Positions 1 through 5,450 of a DNA stretch of 5,516 nucleotides are shown piece by piece. The notes beneath the pieces are model-generated. The model had not been told where the DNA came from. It saw nothing but the letters and a program-made list of their open reading frames with translations, and did no database searches. This stretch comes from Clostridia bacterium (lineage in GTDB: Bacteria; Bacillota_A; Clostridia; Christensenellales; Aristaeellaceae). The stretch covers positions 1 to 5,516 of the forward strand of contig JAFQIF010000096.1 in NCBI GenBank assembly GCA_017397695.1, given 5' to 3'. Numbering within the stretch: position 1 is the stretch's first letter; every line of letters begins with the position of its first letter. The position numbers and the translations under genes were made by a program.

Positions 1-755
1 CCGCTGTCCTGCTGCGCTTTCCTCTTCTGGTGATAATACTCCTTGGGCGATACGCCATACTGCTTCTTGAAAAGGCGGGAAAAGTACAGCGGATTGCGGA
101 AGCCGCACAGATGCGCAACCTCGGTGATGCTGCCATTGCTGAACACGCCGCACAGAAGTCCCTCGGCGGCCTGCAGCCGCAGGTTGGTCAGGTATTTATG
201 CGGCGTCATGCCCAGCTCCCTGCGCAGCATCCTGCACAGATAATCGTAGCTGTAAGGCATGCCGTGCAGCACGGCGTCCAGATCGTAGTTGGCGTTAGCA
301 TAGTTGTGCACGATGCTCTGCTCAATCTGCTCGGCTATTCTGTTCTTCGGCCGTGCAGTGTAATAGGCTGCCATGCAGCGCACAATCAGGCTGCCGTAAG
401 CATCCAGCAGCGCCGCCTTACGCTCCGGATCACCGCAGAAAAGGCTGTAAGCATCGGAAAACAGATGCAGAACGGCCTGATTGCTGTCGTCACGGATGAT
501 CTCCGGTTTGTGAAAAGGAAGCATGGCTGCGTCGATATTCAGATGAATATTGGTAAAGCCGCTTTCACTGACGTTTTCATGCGGCGTTTCAGGCGGAATG
601 ACGACGACGTCGCCCTCAGCATAGGGGATTTCCAGCCCATCAAAGATGAACCTCCCGGATCGTCCCGTGCAGTACACCAGTTCCCATGAGGTGTGCTTGT
701 GCAGGCTGACACACTGAGTCAGAAAATGCTTTCCGGCGTAAATGATGCTGTTCAT
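1..755 (-). CDS. AraC-family transcriptional regulator (3' end cut by window edge)
   Basis: This is a DNA-binding regulator with an N-terminal sensing domain and a C-terminal double helix-turn-helix. The minus strand is open from 755 to the left edge, giving 251 residues with no stop seen; AraC proteins of this type are usually about 270-300 residues, so only a short tail is missing. Residues 1 to about 130 look like a cupin-type sugar-sensing domain (HKHTSWELVY near 19-28, GDVVVIPPETPHE near 48-60). Residues from about 139 onward are the AraC DNA-binding domain. The second helix-turn-helix, at about 209-241, has the diagnostic run ITEVAHLCGFRNPLYFSRLF followed by KKQYGVSPKEY. Two adjacent ATG codons occur at 758 and 755; the second is better spaced from the ribosome binding site. 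The gene diverges from the sugar ATPase gene, which suggests that it controls that gene, itself, or both. The inducer is unknown; a sugar or sugar acid is an inference from the neighbours. Confidence 0.93.
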   Translation of the reverse strand, partial: MNSIIYAGKHFLTQCVSLHKHTSWELVYCTGRSGRFIFDGLEIPYAEGDVVVIPPETPHENVSESGFTNIHLNIDAAMLPFHKPEIIRDDSNQAVLHLFSDAYSLFCGDPERKAALLDAYGSLIVRCMAAYYTARPKNRIAEQIEQSIVHNYANANYDLDAVLHGMPYSYDYLCRMLRRELGMTPHKYLTNLRLQAAEGLLCGVFSNGSITEVAHLCGFRNPLYFSRLFKKQYGVSPKEYYHQKRKAQQDS

Positions 756-760
756 CATAT

Positions 761-767
761 CACCTCT
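761..767 (-). promoter_or_regulatory. Ribosome binding site of the AraC-family gene
   Basis: Read on the minus strand this is AGAGGTG, followed by AT and then two ATG codons in tandem. The GAGG core lies 4 bases from the first ATG and 7 from the second, which favours the second ATG (755-753) as the start. The choice changes the protein by only one residue. Confidence 0.6.
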
Positions 768-798
768 TCATCGGATTGAAAACAAATTTACAAGAGAA

Positions 799-827
799 AT
801 TTTAGCAAATAACCGACGTTTTGTCTA
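799..827 (-). promoter_or_regulatory. Sigma-A-type promoter for the AraC-family gene
   Basis: On the minus strand, a -35 element TAGACA (827-822, five of six matches to TTGACA) is followed after exactly 17 bases by a -10 element TAAAAT (804-799, five of six matches to TATAAT). A TG dinucleotide one base upstream of the -10 makes it an extended -10. Transcription would begin near 792, leaving a leader of about 37 bases before the ATG at 755. The same gap must hold the promoter of the divergent ATPase gene, but no equally good plus-strand pair is visible. Confidence 0.65.
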
Positions 828-855
828 TCTTCGAAATCGCACATCAAATCCAAGC

Positions 856-862
856 AAAGGAG
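856..862 (+). promoter_or_regulatory. Ribosome binding site fixing the ATPase start
   Basis: AAAGGAG lies 9 bases before the ATG at 872. It argues against the longer reading from an ATG at 821, which has no ribosome binding site, overlaps the -35 element of the divergent promoter and adds 17 residues not expected for this family. Confidence 0.8.
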
Positions 863-871
863 CGTATCGCC

Positions 872-1948
872 ATGGCATACCTCACACTCAGGAATATCAA
901 CAAGATCTACCCCAACGGCTTTCATGCTGTACATGATTTTAATCTGGAAGCCGAGCGTGGGGAATTTATCGTGTTTGTCGGCCCCTCCGGCTGCGGAAAA
1001 TCCACAACCCTGCGCATGATCGCAGGCCTTGAGGATATCAGCAAGGGCGAATTCCTGATTGAAGGGAAGCTGGCCAACCAATTGGGTCCCAGAGAACGGG
1101 AGGTGGCGATGGTTTTCCAGAGCTATGCCCTGTATCCGCATATGACGGTCTACGATAACCTTGCCTTCGGCTTATCCCTGCAGGGTGTTGATGAGGACAT
1201 CATCGATAAGCGCGTGCAGAAAACGGCGAAGATTCTGGGCCTGACGGAATATCTGGACCGCATGCCGCGTGCGCTTTCCGGCGGACAGCGCCAGCGCGTG
1301 GCCGTCGGCCGCTCCATCATCCGCAAGGTCGGCATCTTCCTGATGGACGAGCCGCTGTCCAATCTGGACGCCAAGCAGCGCGTGACCATGCGTTCGGAAA
1401 TCACGCAGATCCATCAGGAAACAGGCGCCACGACGATCTACGTCACGCACGATCAGACGGAGGCCATGACTATGGCAGACCGCATCGTGGTGATGAAGGA
1501 CGGCTATGTCCAGCAGATCGGCACACCGCGCGACGTGTATTTCCACCCCGTCAACATGTTTGTCGCCGGCTTTATCGGAGAGCCGCCGATGAATTTCATC
1601 CGCTGCACCGTCAAGGACGGCTGTGTATCGCTCGGCGGGCATACGCTGGATCTGAGTGAAAAGCTCGGTGATCAGCAGAATGCATATGAAGGTGAGGAGA
1701 TCATCTTTGGTTTCAGGCCTGAGGCAATCGTGCTGGGCGAAAACCGCACAAAATATGCTCTGAGCGGCGCCGTCGAGCTGACCGAAATGCTTGGTGACAA
1801 TGCCAACGTCTATCTGGATATCAGCGGAGACAAGGTGATCGTAAAGGTCTCTCCGCATGAGATTCCGCCGCTTGAAAGCGAGCTTGTATTCTCTATCCCC
1901 GAAGAGAGCATCTATCTATTCGATGCGAAAACCGAGATGGTAATCTGA
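872..1948 (+). CDS. msmX: Carbohydrate ABC transporter ATP-binding protein (MsmX/UgpC/MalK family)
   Basis: This cytoplasmic ATPase powers sugar import by ABC transporters of the CUT1 class. From the ATG at 872 it has 358 residues, close to the usual 360-370. Visible motifs are Walker A GPSGCGKST (37-45), Q-loop FQSYALYPHMTVYDN (82-96), signature LSGGQRQRVAVGRS (135-148), Walker B IFLMDEP (155-161) with D-loop SNLDA (163-167), and the switch histidine in YVTHDQTEAMTMADR (H193). The rest is the C-terminal OB-fold/TOBE region typical of MalK-like ATPases, starting after FIGEPPMNF. Between signature and Walker B it has RKVG where relatives usually have RDPK, a mild divergence. All catalytic motifs are intact. 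No permease or binding-protein gene is next to it, so it may be a shared ATPase serving several importers, as MsmX does in Bacillus subtilis. Automated annotation often names such proteins UgpC; the substrate cannot be read from this subunit. Control by the divergent AraC protein is plausible. Confidence 0.93.
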   Translation: MAYLTLRNINKIYPNGFHAVHDFNLEAERGEFIVFVGPSGCGKSTTLRMIAGLEDISKGEFLIEGKLANQLGPREREVAMVFQSYALYPHMTVYDNLAFGLSLQGVDEDIIDKRVQKTAKILGLTEYLDRMPRALSGGQRQRVAVGRSIIRKVGIFLMDEPLSNLDAKQRVTMRSEITQIHQETGATTIYVTHDQTEAMTMADRIVVMKDGYVQQIGTPRDVYFHPVNMFVAGFIGEPPMNFIRCTVKDGCVSLGGHTLDLSEKLGDQQNAYEGEEIIFGFRPEAIVLGENRTKYALSGAVELTEMLGDNANVYLDISGDKVIVKVSPHEIPPLESELVFSIPEESIYLFDAKTEMVI

Positions 1949-1983
1949 GGGAGAAAGGCAGATATCTGCAAATATAAAGCAAC

Positions 1984-2014
1984 AGAGCTGACTGAGGAAC
2001 AATCGGTCAGCTCT
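1984..2014 (+). terminator. Strong hairpin after the ATPase gene, weak U-tract
   Basis: AGAGCTGACTGA (1984-1995) pairs with TCGGTCAGCTCT (2003-2014), giving a 12-pair stem with one U-G wobble and a 7-base loop. It begins 36 bases after the ATPase stop and ends 39 bases before the isomerase start. The bases after it (TCGTTC) are a poor U-tract, so it may be a partial or attenuating terminator, or an RNA-stability element between two genes of one transcript, rather than a full stop. Confidence 0.5.
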
Positions 2015-2035
2015 TCGTTCACCATAAGAATGAAA

Positions 2036-2043
2036 AAGGGAGG
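2036..2043 (+). promoter_or_regulatory. Ribosome binding site fixing the isomerase start
   Basis: AAGGGAGG lies 10 bases before the ATG at 2054. The in-frame ATG at 2030 lies upstream of this site and would make the site part of the coding sequence, so 2054 is preferred. The protein then begins MIIGMRGHDFG, the usual start at the first beta strand for this family. Confidence 0.75.
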
Positions 2044-2053
2044 CATTGTCACC

Positions 2054-2875
2054 ATGATCATCGGCATGAGAGGCCACGACTTTGGCCGCATGGAACCTTC
2101 TGCATTGGCAGAGAAAATCGCAGCCCACGGCTATCGCGCGACGCAGCTTGCCTTTGGCAAGGCATTTCCGCAGAGCCCTGAAACCTATATGACCGATCAG
2201 GCGCTTCTTGATATCCGCACAGCGTTTGCGTTGCAGCAGATTCAGATTCCCGTCATGGGCTGCTATGTCAGCGCCAGCGACTGTGACGACGATGTGAGAA
2301 ATGCCGCCAAGAAGAAGTTCTGCGACGCGCTGCGCGCCAGCGTGATTCTGGGCGCAGGCTGCGTGGGCACGGAAACGACACATTTCGTCTATGATGAATC
2401 CGAGCGTGAGGCCGCTTATGCCCACCTGCTGGATTTTGTGCGCGGCGTTGTCCCCACGGCAGAGGCATGCGGCGCCATCGTGGGCATTGAGCCCGTTGCC
2501 TATCATACGCTCGCTACGCCGGAGATGACCCGGCGTCTGCTTGCGGATGTGCCCAGCGATCATCTGCGCGTTATTCTGGATCTGGCAAATCTTGTGCCGC
2601 CGGGCATCTGTGATCCTGCTGTTCAGCACGATTTGCTCAGGCGCGCGCTGTCCTCCTTTGGCGACAGAATCTGCGTACTCCATATCAAGGACGGCGTCTG
2701 GAACAGCGAAAATAAGTGGGAGAATCGCCCGTTGGGCAAGGGAATCATGGATTGGGAAACGCTTTTGCCTCTTCTGCGCATGCACAACGATCATCTCTGT
2801 GCCCTGCGGGAGGGCGTATGGCCCGGTAAGGCAGATGAAGAGTACGCTATTCTTTGCCGATGGGCGCAGCTGTGA
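2054..2875 (+). CDS. Sugar phosphate isomerase/epimerase (xylose isomerase-like TIM barrel)
   Basis: This is a probable metal-dependent enzyme that interconverts sugars or sugar phosphates in the cytoplasm. It has 273 residues, normal for the single-domain xylose isomerase-like TIM-barrel family, which also includes endonuclease IV. It starts with the first strand IIGMRGHDF (2-10). Probable metal or substrate ligands sit at the ends of later strands: E146 in IEPV, D176 in LDLANL, H210 in LHIKDG and E253 in LREGVW. The stretch GKGIMDWETLL (228-238) matches the conserved G-x-G-x-x-D/N-W segment before the last barrel strand. Nothing is truncated. It lies 105 bases after the sugar ATPase on the same strand and may be co-transcribed with it, although the hairpin at 1984-2014 could reduce read-through. 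A strong terminator follows. The substrate is not readable from sequence: a keto-sugar 3-epimerase, a sugar-acid isomerase or an inosose-type enzyme are all possible. Confidence 0.85.
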   Translation: MIIGMRGHDFGRMEPSALAEKIAAHGYRATQLAFGKAFPQSPETYMTDQALLDIRTAFALQQIQIPVMGCYVSASDCDDDVRNAAKKKFCDALRASVILGAGCVGTETTHFVYDESEREAAYAHLLDFVRGVVPTAEACGAIVGIEPVAYHTLATPEMTRRLLADVPSDHLRVILDLANLVPPGICDPAVQHDLLRRALSSFGDRICVLHIKDGVWNSENKWENRPLGKGIMDWETLLPLLRMHNDHLCALREGVWPGKADEEYAILCRWAQL

Positions 2876-2890
2876 TGTCCGCCGGCTGAT

Positions 2891-2902
2891 GGCTACAAAA
2901 AA
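2891..2902 (-). repeat. Inverted copy of the TTTGTAGCC repeat
   Basis: GGCTACAAAAAA is the exact reverse complement of TTTTTTGTAGCC at 3106-3117. The pair brackets the terminator of the isomerase gene and the guaA-like sequence. Twelve identical bases in inverted orientation about 200 bases apart may be a recombinase or insertion scar, though half of the match is a simple A/T run. Confidence 0.45.
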
Positions 2903-2930
2903 ACTTCTCTGCATCCAATTTGCAGCTGTA

Positions 2931-2985
2931 CAAAAAGAAACATCCCGGAAAATCCTGAACTTGCAGGATTTCCGGGATGTTTTTT
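2931..2985 (+). terminator. Strong intrinsic terminator, probably bidirectional
   Basis: The left arm 2939-2957 (starting AACATCCCGGAA) pairs with the right arm 2964-2981 (ending CCGGGATGTT) as about 18 pairs with one bulged A and a 6-base loop. A run of Ts (2980-2985) follows on the plus strand, and the A-rich CAAAAAGAAA before the stem gives a T-rich tail on the minus strand. It ends the isomerase transcript and would also block minus-strand reading from the tnpV side. Confidence 0.9.
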
Positions 2986-2996
2986 AACAAAGCTTT

Positions 2997-3032
2997 TCAT
3001 TCCCACTCTACCGCCAGACCTGGTTTTCTCAT
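2997..3032 (-). other. guaA 3'-end-like sequence, possible attachment-site scar
   Basis: Read on the minus strand, this ends GAGTGGGAATGA and encodes MRKPGLAVEWE followed by a stop. GMP synthase (guaA) proteins end in KPPATIEWE or similar, and the DNA for this terminal -EWE-stop is a known integration target of genomic islands. Only the last 12 bases and the lysine-proline plus EWE residues agree, and no guaA gene is attached. An attachment-site copy left by an integrated element is therefore plausible but not shown. Confidence 0.3.
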
Positions 3033-3105
3033 GTAAAACCTTGATTTTTCATCATTTTTCATTCAGATTATCCGCTTATTTCAGCCATTCCTCAGCGTCC
3101 GCGAC

Positions 3106-3128
3106 TTTTTTGTAGCCAATTTGTAGCC
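3106..3128 (+). repeat. Two tandem TTTGTAGCC repeats
   Basis: TTTGTAGCC occurs at 3109-3117 and again at 3120-3128, 11 bases apart, which places both on the same face of the helix. The first copy extends to TTTTTTGTAGCC and has an inverted match at 2891-2902. The spacing fits a protein-binding direct repeat, such as a recombinase arm site, or chance within T-rich DNA. Confidence 0.5.
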
Positions 3129-3193
3129 GCGTCTGATTCACCTCAAAACCACATGACACAACTGCTAATGAATGATGCAAAGGAGATAGCCAA

Positions 3194-3565
3194 ATGGAAA
3201 AACTGATATACGATTCTTCCAATGGACTCTGGTACGAATTGCGAGGAGATTACTACATTCCGTGCTTATCTCTTCCAGTAATAAAGCCGATCGGCAGGTG
3301 GGGAAGAAAGCATCTGCGATACCTTCAGGATCATCGCCGTTTATTGTACTCGACACTTCTTCTCAACGGAAAACTGAACAACTATCTACTGAGGATTGAC
3401 CACGAAGCACAGGAATTATTCGATCACCTTATGACACGTCTTATTGAGAAAGAAGAAATCACAGAGCAGCTTAAGGAACAAGATCAAATCGCATGGGTCA
3501 GAGCCATGAACACAGTCCACAATACCGCTGAAGAAATTGTCAATGATGAAGTAGTTATGAGATAG
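3194..3565 (+). CDS. tnpV: TnpV-family transposon-encoded protein
   Basis: This 123-residue protein belongs to the TnpV family, named after a gene of the clostridial mobilisable transposon Tn4451. Members are common on mobile elements of Firmicutes, and their molecular role is not established. Recognisable family stretches are MEKLIYDSSNGLWYEL (1-16), GDYYIPCLSLP (18-28), KPIGRWGRKHLRYLQ (31-45) and the C-terminal WVRAMNTVHNTAEEIVNDE. The second half is strongly charged and likely helical. Length and both ends are normal, so the gene appears intact. The start is supported by AAAGGAG 8 bases upstream. It stands alone: no recombinase, relaxase or other transposon gene is in the window, so it is either a remnant or a small independent cargo unit. 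Codon use is visibly more AT-rich than in uxaB, which fits transfer. A strong terminator follows directly. Confidence 0.9.
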   Translation: MEKLIYDSSNGLWYELRGDYYIPCLSLPVIKPIGRWGRKHLRYLQDHRRLLYSTLLLNGKLNNYLLRIDHEAQELFDHLMTRLIEKEEITEQLKEQDQIAWVRAMNTVHNTAEEIVNDEVVMR

Positions 3566-3573
3566 AATGCTGC

Positions 3574-3619
3574 AAGAACAGTCAAACAGTTTAAGTGCTT
3601 GACTGTTCTTTTTTCTTTC
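3574..3619 (+). terminator. Intrinsic terminator of tnpV
   Basis: AAGAACAGTCAA (3574-3585) pairs perfectly with TTGACTGTTCTT (3599-3610) across a 13-base loop and is followed by TTTTCTTTC. The stem starts 9 bases after the tnpV stop. It insulates tnpV from the uxaBA operon. Confidence 0.88.
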
Positions 3620-3665
3620 AGGAAAACCATAAAATCAGCGCACCAAGATTGCCTGACAAAACTCG

Positions 3666-3701
3666 CAAGCAATGTAAGCGGATATCCACTTGCGTTGCTT
3701 G
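3666..3701. repeat. 36-base near-perfect palindrome
   Basis: The sequence from CAAGCAATG to GTTGCTTG is symmetric about 3683/3684, around the core GGATATCC. Fifteen of 18 base pairs are Watson-Crick, and two of the three exceptions become G-U pairs in a plus-strand RNA. The flanking CTC (3662-3664) and GAG (3704-3706) can extend the stem past a small internal loop. No T-run follows, so it is not a terminator. It could form a cruciform in DNA or a long RNA hairpin, or bind a dimeric protein. Confidence 0.85.
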
Positions 3702-3779
3702 TTGAGGGCAAAACCCCCAACCCCCCTGATAAACGCATGATGGAATCATGCAGCTGCGCACTCTCTGAAGTGCTTATCA
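3702..3779. other. C-run and hairpin cluster, oriT-like or transposon-end-like
   Basis: Directly after the palindrome comes TTGAGGG/CCCCCAA (3702-3708 with 3714-3720, one mismatch), then the tract CCCCCAACCCCCC (3714-3726). Next are GCATGAT/ATCATGC (3735-3741 with 3745-3751, loop GGA) and GCACT/AGTGC (3758-3762 with 3769-3773). The last two are enclosed by TGATAA (3727-3732) and TTATCA (3774-3779). Such dense pairing with C-runs next to a mobile-element gene resembles transfer origins or element ends, but no matching nick site or relaxase gene is seen. The 83-codon plus-strand frame across it (3599-3850) looks like chance. Confidence 0.45.
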
Positions 3780-3873
3780 TTTTGCTTCACCAGAGTAACA
3801 TCAATGATCATCCTGCCCCAAACAGTACAGAGATTAAGACGCTTTTTTAATCATCTAAGCACGGTTTTTTGTA

Positions 3874-3902
3874 TTTTTCGTGTAAAATTGAATTGCTATA
3901 AT
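3874..3902 (+). promoter_or_regulatory. Extended -10 promoter for uxaBA
   Basis: A perfect TATAAT at 3897-3902 is preceded by TGC, giving an extended -10 (TGCTATAAT). The 17-base-upstream hexamer TTTTTC (3874-3879) is a weak -35, which the extended -10 may offset. Transcription would start near 3909, giving a leader of about 50 bases. No clear operator palindrome overlaps it. Confidence 0.65.
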
Positions 3903-3959
3903 CAAACCAAGTATAGCTGTTTTCTGCTGATGAGATACATTTGGATAGGAGGAAAATAC

Positions 3960-5447
3960 ATGACTCAGCTTAATGCAAAGACCTTTCCTTCCCTGAATAT
4001 GACGCGCGGCATCGCGCCCAAGACCGAGCGCGTGATCCAGTTTGGCGAGGGCGGTTTCCTGCGCGCCTTTTGCGACTGGATGATCGACAAGGCCAACGAG
4101 GCCGCCGGCATGGACGCCGGCGTGGTCATTGTGCAGCCCATCGAGCGCGGCATGATCCCGATGCTCAATGAGCAGGACGGCCTGTATACCCAGATTCTGC
4201 GCGGCCAGGTCGACGGCCAGGCCATGAAGGATACCCGCATTATCCAGTGCGTGAAGCGCGGCATCTCTCCCTACGAGGATTTTGAGGGCTATCTGGCGCT
4301 GGCGCACAACAAGGACATGCGCTTCATCATCTCCAACACCACCGAGGCGTGCATCGTCTACACCGGCAAGGACCAGTTTGACGACAAGCCTCGGGCCTCT
4401 TTCCCGGGTAAGCTGACCCGCCTGCTCTATGAGCGCTTCACCGCTTTCGGCGGCGCGAAGGGCACCGGCTTTATCCTGCTGCCCTGCGAGCTGATCGATT
4501 ACAACGGCCGCAACCTCAAGGAGTGCTGCCTAAAGACCGCTGAGCAGTGGGGCCTCTCTGCCGAGTTCAAGGCGTGGATCGAGGAAGAGAACGTCTTCAC
4601 CTCCACCCTGGTGGACCGTATCGTCACCGGCTATCCGCGCGGCGAGGCGGAAGCCATCTGGGAAGAGCTGGGCTACAAGGACAACATGCTCAATACCGCT
4701 GAGCCGTTCGGCCTGTGGGTCATCGAAGGTCCGGCTTGGATCGAGGACGAGCTGCCCTTCAAGAAGGCCGGCTGCAACGTCGTCTTCACCCAGGACGTCT
4801 CCCCGTACAAGCTGCGCAAGGTGCGCATGCTCAACGGCGCGCATACTTCCATGGTGCTGGGCGCTTACCTGGCCGGCCACGAAATCGTGGGCGACTGCAT
4901 GGCCGATCCGGACACCCGCAAGTATATGTCCGACGCGCTCTTCAACGAGATCATGCCGACGCTGGATCTGCCGAAGGAAGACCTCGAGGCCTTCGCTTCT
5001 GCGATCTTCGAGCGCTTTGAGAATCCCTTCAACCGCCACCTGCTGCTCTCCATCTCCCTCAACAGCCAGTCCAAGTTCCGCGCCCGCGTGCTGCCGACCA
5101 TCAAGGAGTATGTGAAGCGCAAGGGTGAACTGCCCAAGATCCTCACCTTCTCCATGGCTGCGTTCATCGCGTTCTACTGCGGCAGGAAGAAGGAAGACGG
5201 CTCCTTCGCCGGCGTTCGTGCGCTGGGTAACGAGTATCCGATCGTGGACGACCAGTTCGTGCTGGACTTCTTCGCGGGCATGCAGGGCAAGACCGCAGGC
5301 GAGATCACCAAGGCCGTGCTGACCAATGTCGATTTCTGGGGCAGCGATTTGACTGCCGAGCTGCCGGGCTTTGAGGCTGCTGTGGCCGGCTATCTGGCCG
5401 AGATCAAGGCTGACGCGAAGGCTGCGATTGCGAAAGTTGTGGGCTGA
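3960..5447 (+). CDS. uxaB: Tagaturonate reductase (altronate oxidoreductase)
   Basis: UxaB reduces D-tagaturonate to D-altronate with NADH (EC 1.1.1.58) in galacturonate breakdown in the cytoplasm. The protein has 495 residues, against about 483 in Escherichia coli. The N-terminal nucleotide-binding half shows VIQFGEGGFLRAF (25-37), VQPIERG, the ISNTTEA segment (124-130), and LLPCELIDYNG (173-183). The C-terminal half carries the catalytic K-x4-N-x2-H pattern of the mannitol dehydrogenase family at K287, N292 and H295 in KVRMLNGAHTS. All of these are intact. The start at 3960 is set by AGGAGG (3947-3952) with a 7-base spacing. A longer in-frame reading from 3804 would run through the promoter and lacks a ribosome binding site. 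Codons end overwhelmingly in G or C, unlike tnpV, which points to a resident and well-expressed gene. The uxaA start follows 3 bases after the stop. UxuB (fructuronate reductase) is a relative, but the conserved segments and the uxaA neighbour favour UxaB. Confidence 0.94.
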   Translation: MTQLNAKTFPSLNMTRGIAPKTERVIQFGEGGFLRAFCDWMIDKANEAAGMDAGVVIVQPIERGMIPMLNEQDGLYTQILRGQVDGQAMKDTRIIQCVKRGISPYEDFEGYLALAHNKDMRFIISNTTEACIVYTGKDQFDDKPRASFPGKLTRLLYERFTAFGGAKGTGFILLPCELIDYNGRNLKECCLKTAEQWGLSAEFKAWIEEENVFTSTLVDRIVTGYPRGEAEAIWEELGYKDNMLNTAEPFGLWVIEGPAWIEDELPFKKAGCNVVFTQDVSPYKLRKVRMLNGAHTSMVLGAYLAGHEIVGDCMADPDTRKYMSDALFNEIMPTLDLPKEDLEAFASAIFERFENPFNRHLLLSISLNSQSKFRARVLPTIKEYVKRKGELPKILTFSMAAFIAFYCGRKKEDGSFAGVRALGNEYPIVDDQFVLDFFAGMQGKTAGEITKAVLTNVDFWGSDLTAELPGFEAAVAGYLAEIKADAKAAIAKVVG

Positions 5448-5450
5448 GAC

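Larger units (their letters stand above)
2986..3193. other. Gene-free junction between the sugar genes and tnpV
   Basis: No gene of convincing size lies here, and together with 2876-2985 the gap is 318 bases. It holds a guaA-end-like sequence, two TTTGTAGCC repeats and the tnpV ribosome binding site AAAGGAG (3179-3185, 8 bases before the ATG). On the minus strand two short frames are visible. One ends at 3076 with the residues GYKKVADAEEWLK, and the other is a 21-residue frame at 3062-2997 ending KPGLAVEWE. Neither is recognised as a gene; either could be the broken 3' end of a lost gene. The stretch looks like a junction between resident and mobile DNA. I see no convincing promoter for tnpV. 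Confidence 0.5.

Noticed and set aside
30..689. A 219-codon open frame on the plus strand
   Set aside because: It is antisense to the AraC-family gene, which has clear domain motifs, and has no ribosome binding site or recognisable protein features.
821..849. A plus-strand promoter for the ATPase gene (TTGTCT, 17 bases, TCAAAT)
   Set aside because: Each hexamer matches only four of six bases and the start point would fall on the ribosome binding site, so support is too weak to list.
1172..1858. A 228-codon minus-strand frame inside the ATPase gene
   Set aside because: It is a shadow of the high-G/C coding strand, and the plus strand carries all ABC ATPase motifs in order.
3673..3688. A catabolite-repression (cre) site, because of TGTAAGCG
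   Set aside because: Only the left half fits the cre consensus; the right half belongs to the palindrome symmetry instead, and it lies more than 200 bases upstream of the uxaB promoter.
3599..3850. An 83-codon plus-strand frame across the hairpin tract
   Set aside because: It starts inside the tnpV terminator, has no ribosome binding site, and its SGYPL stretch also appears on the opposite strand simply because the DNA there is palindromic.
3832..3852. A terminator formed by GATTAA and TTAATC before uxaB
   Set aside because: The stem is only six AT-rich pairs and has no T-run after it; it would be too weak and has no gene just upstream to serve.
3804..3959. An upstream extension of uxaB by 52 codons
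   Set aside because: It would include the promoter -10 and ribosome binding site, and the added residues are not expected in the family; the ATG at 3960 has an ideal AGGAGG.
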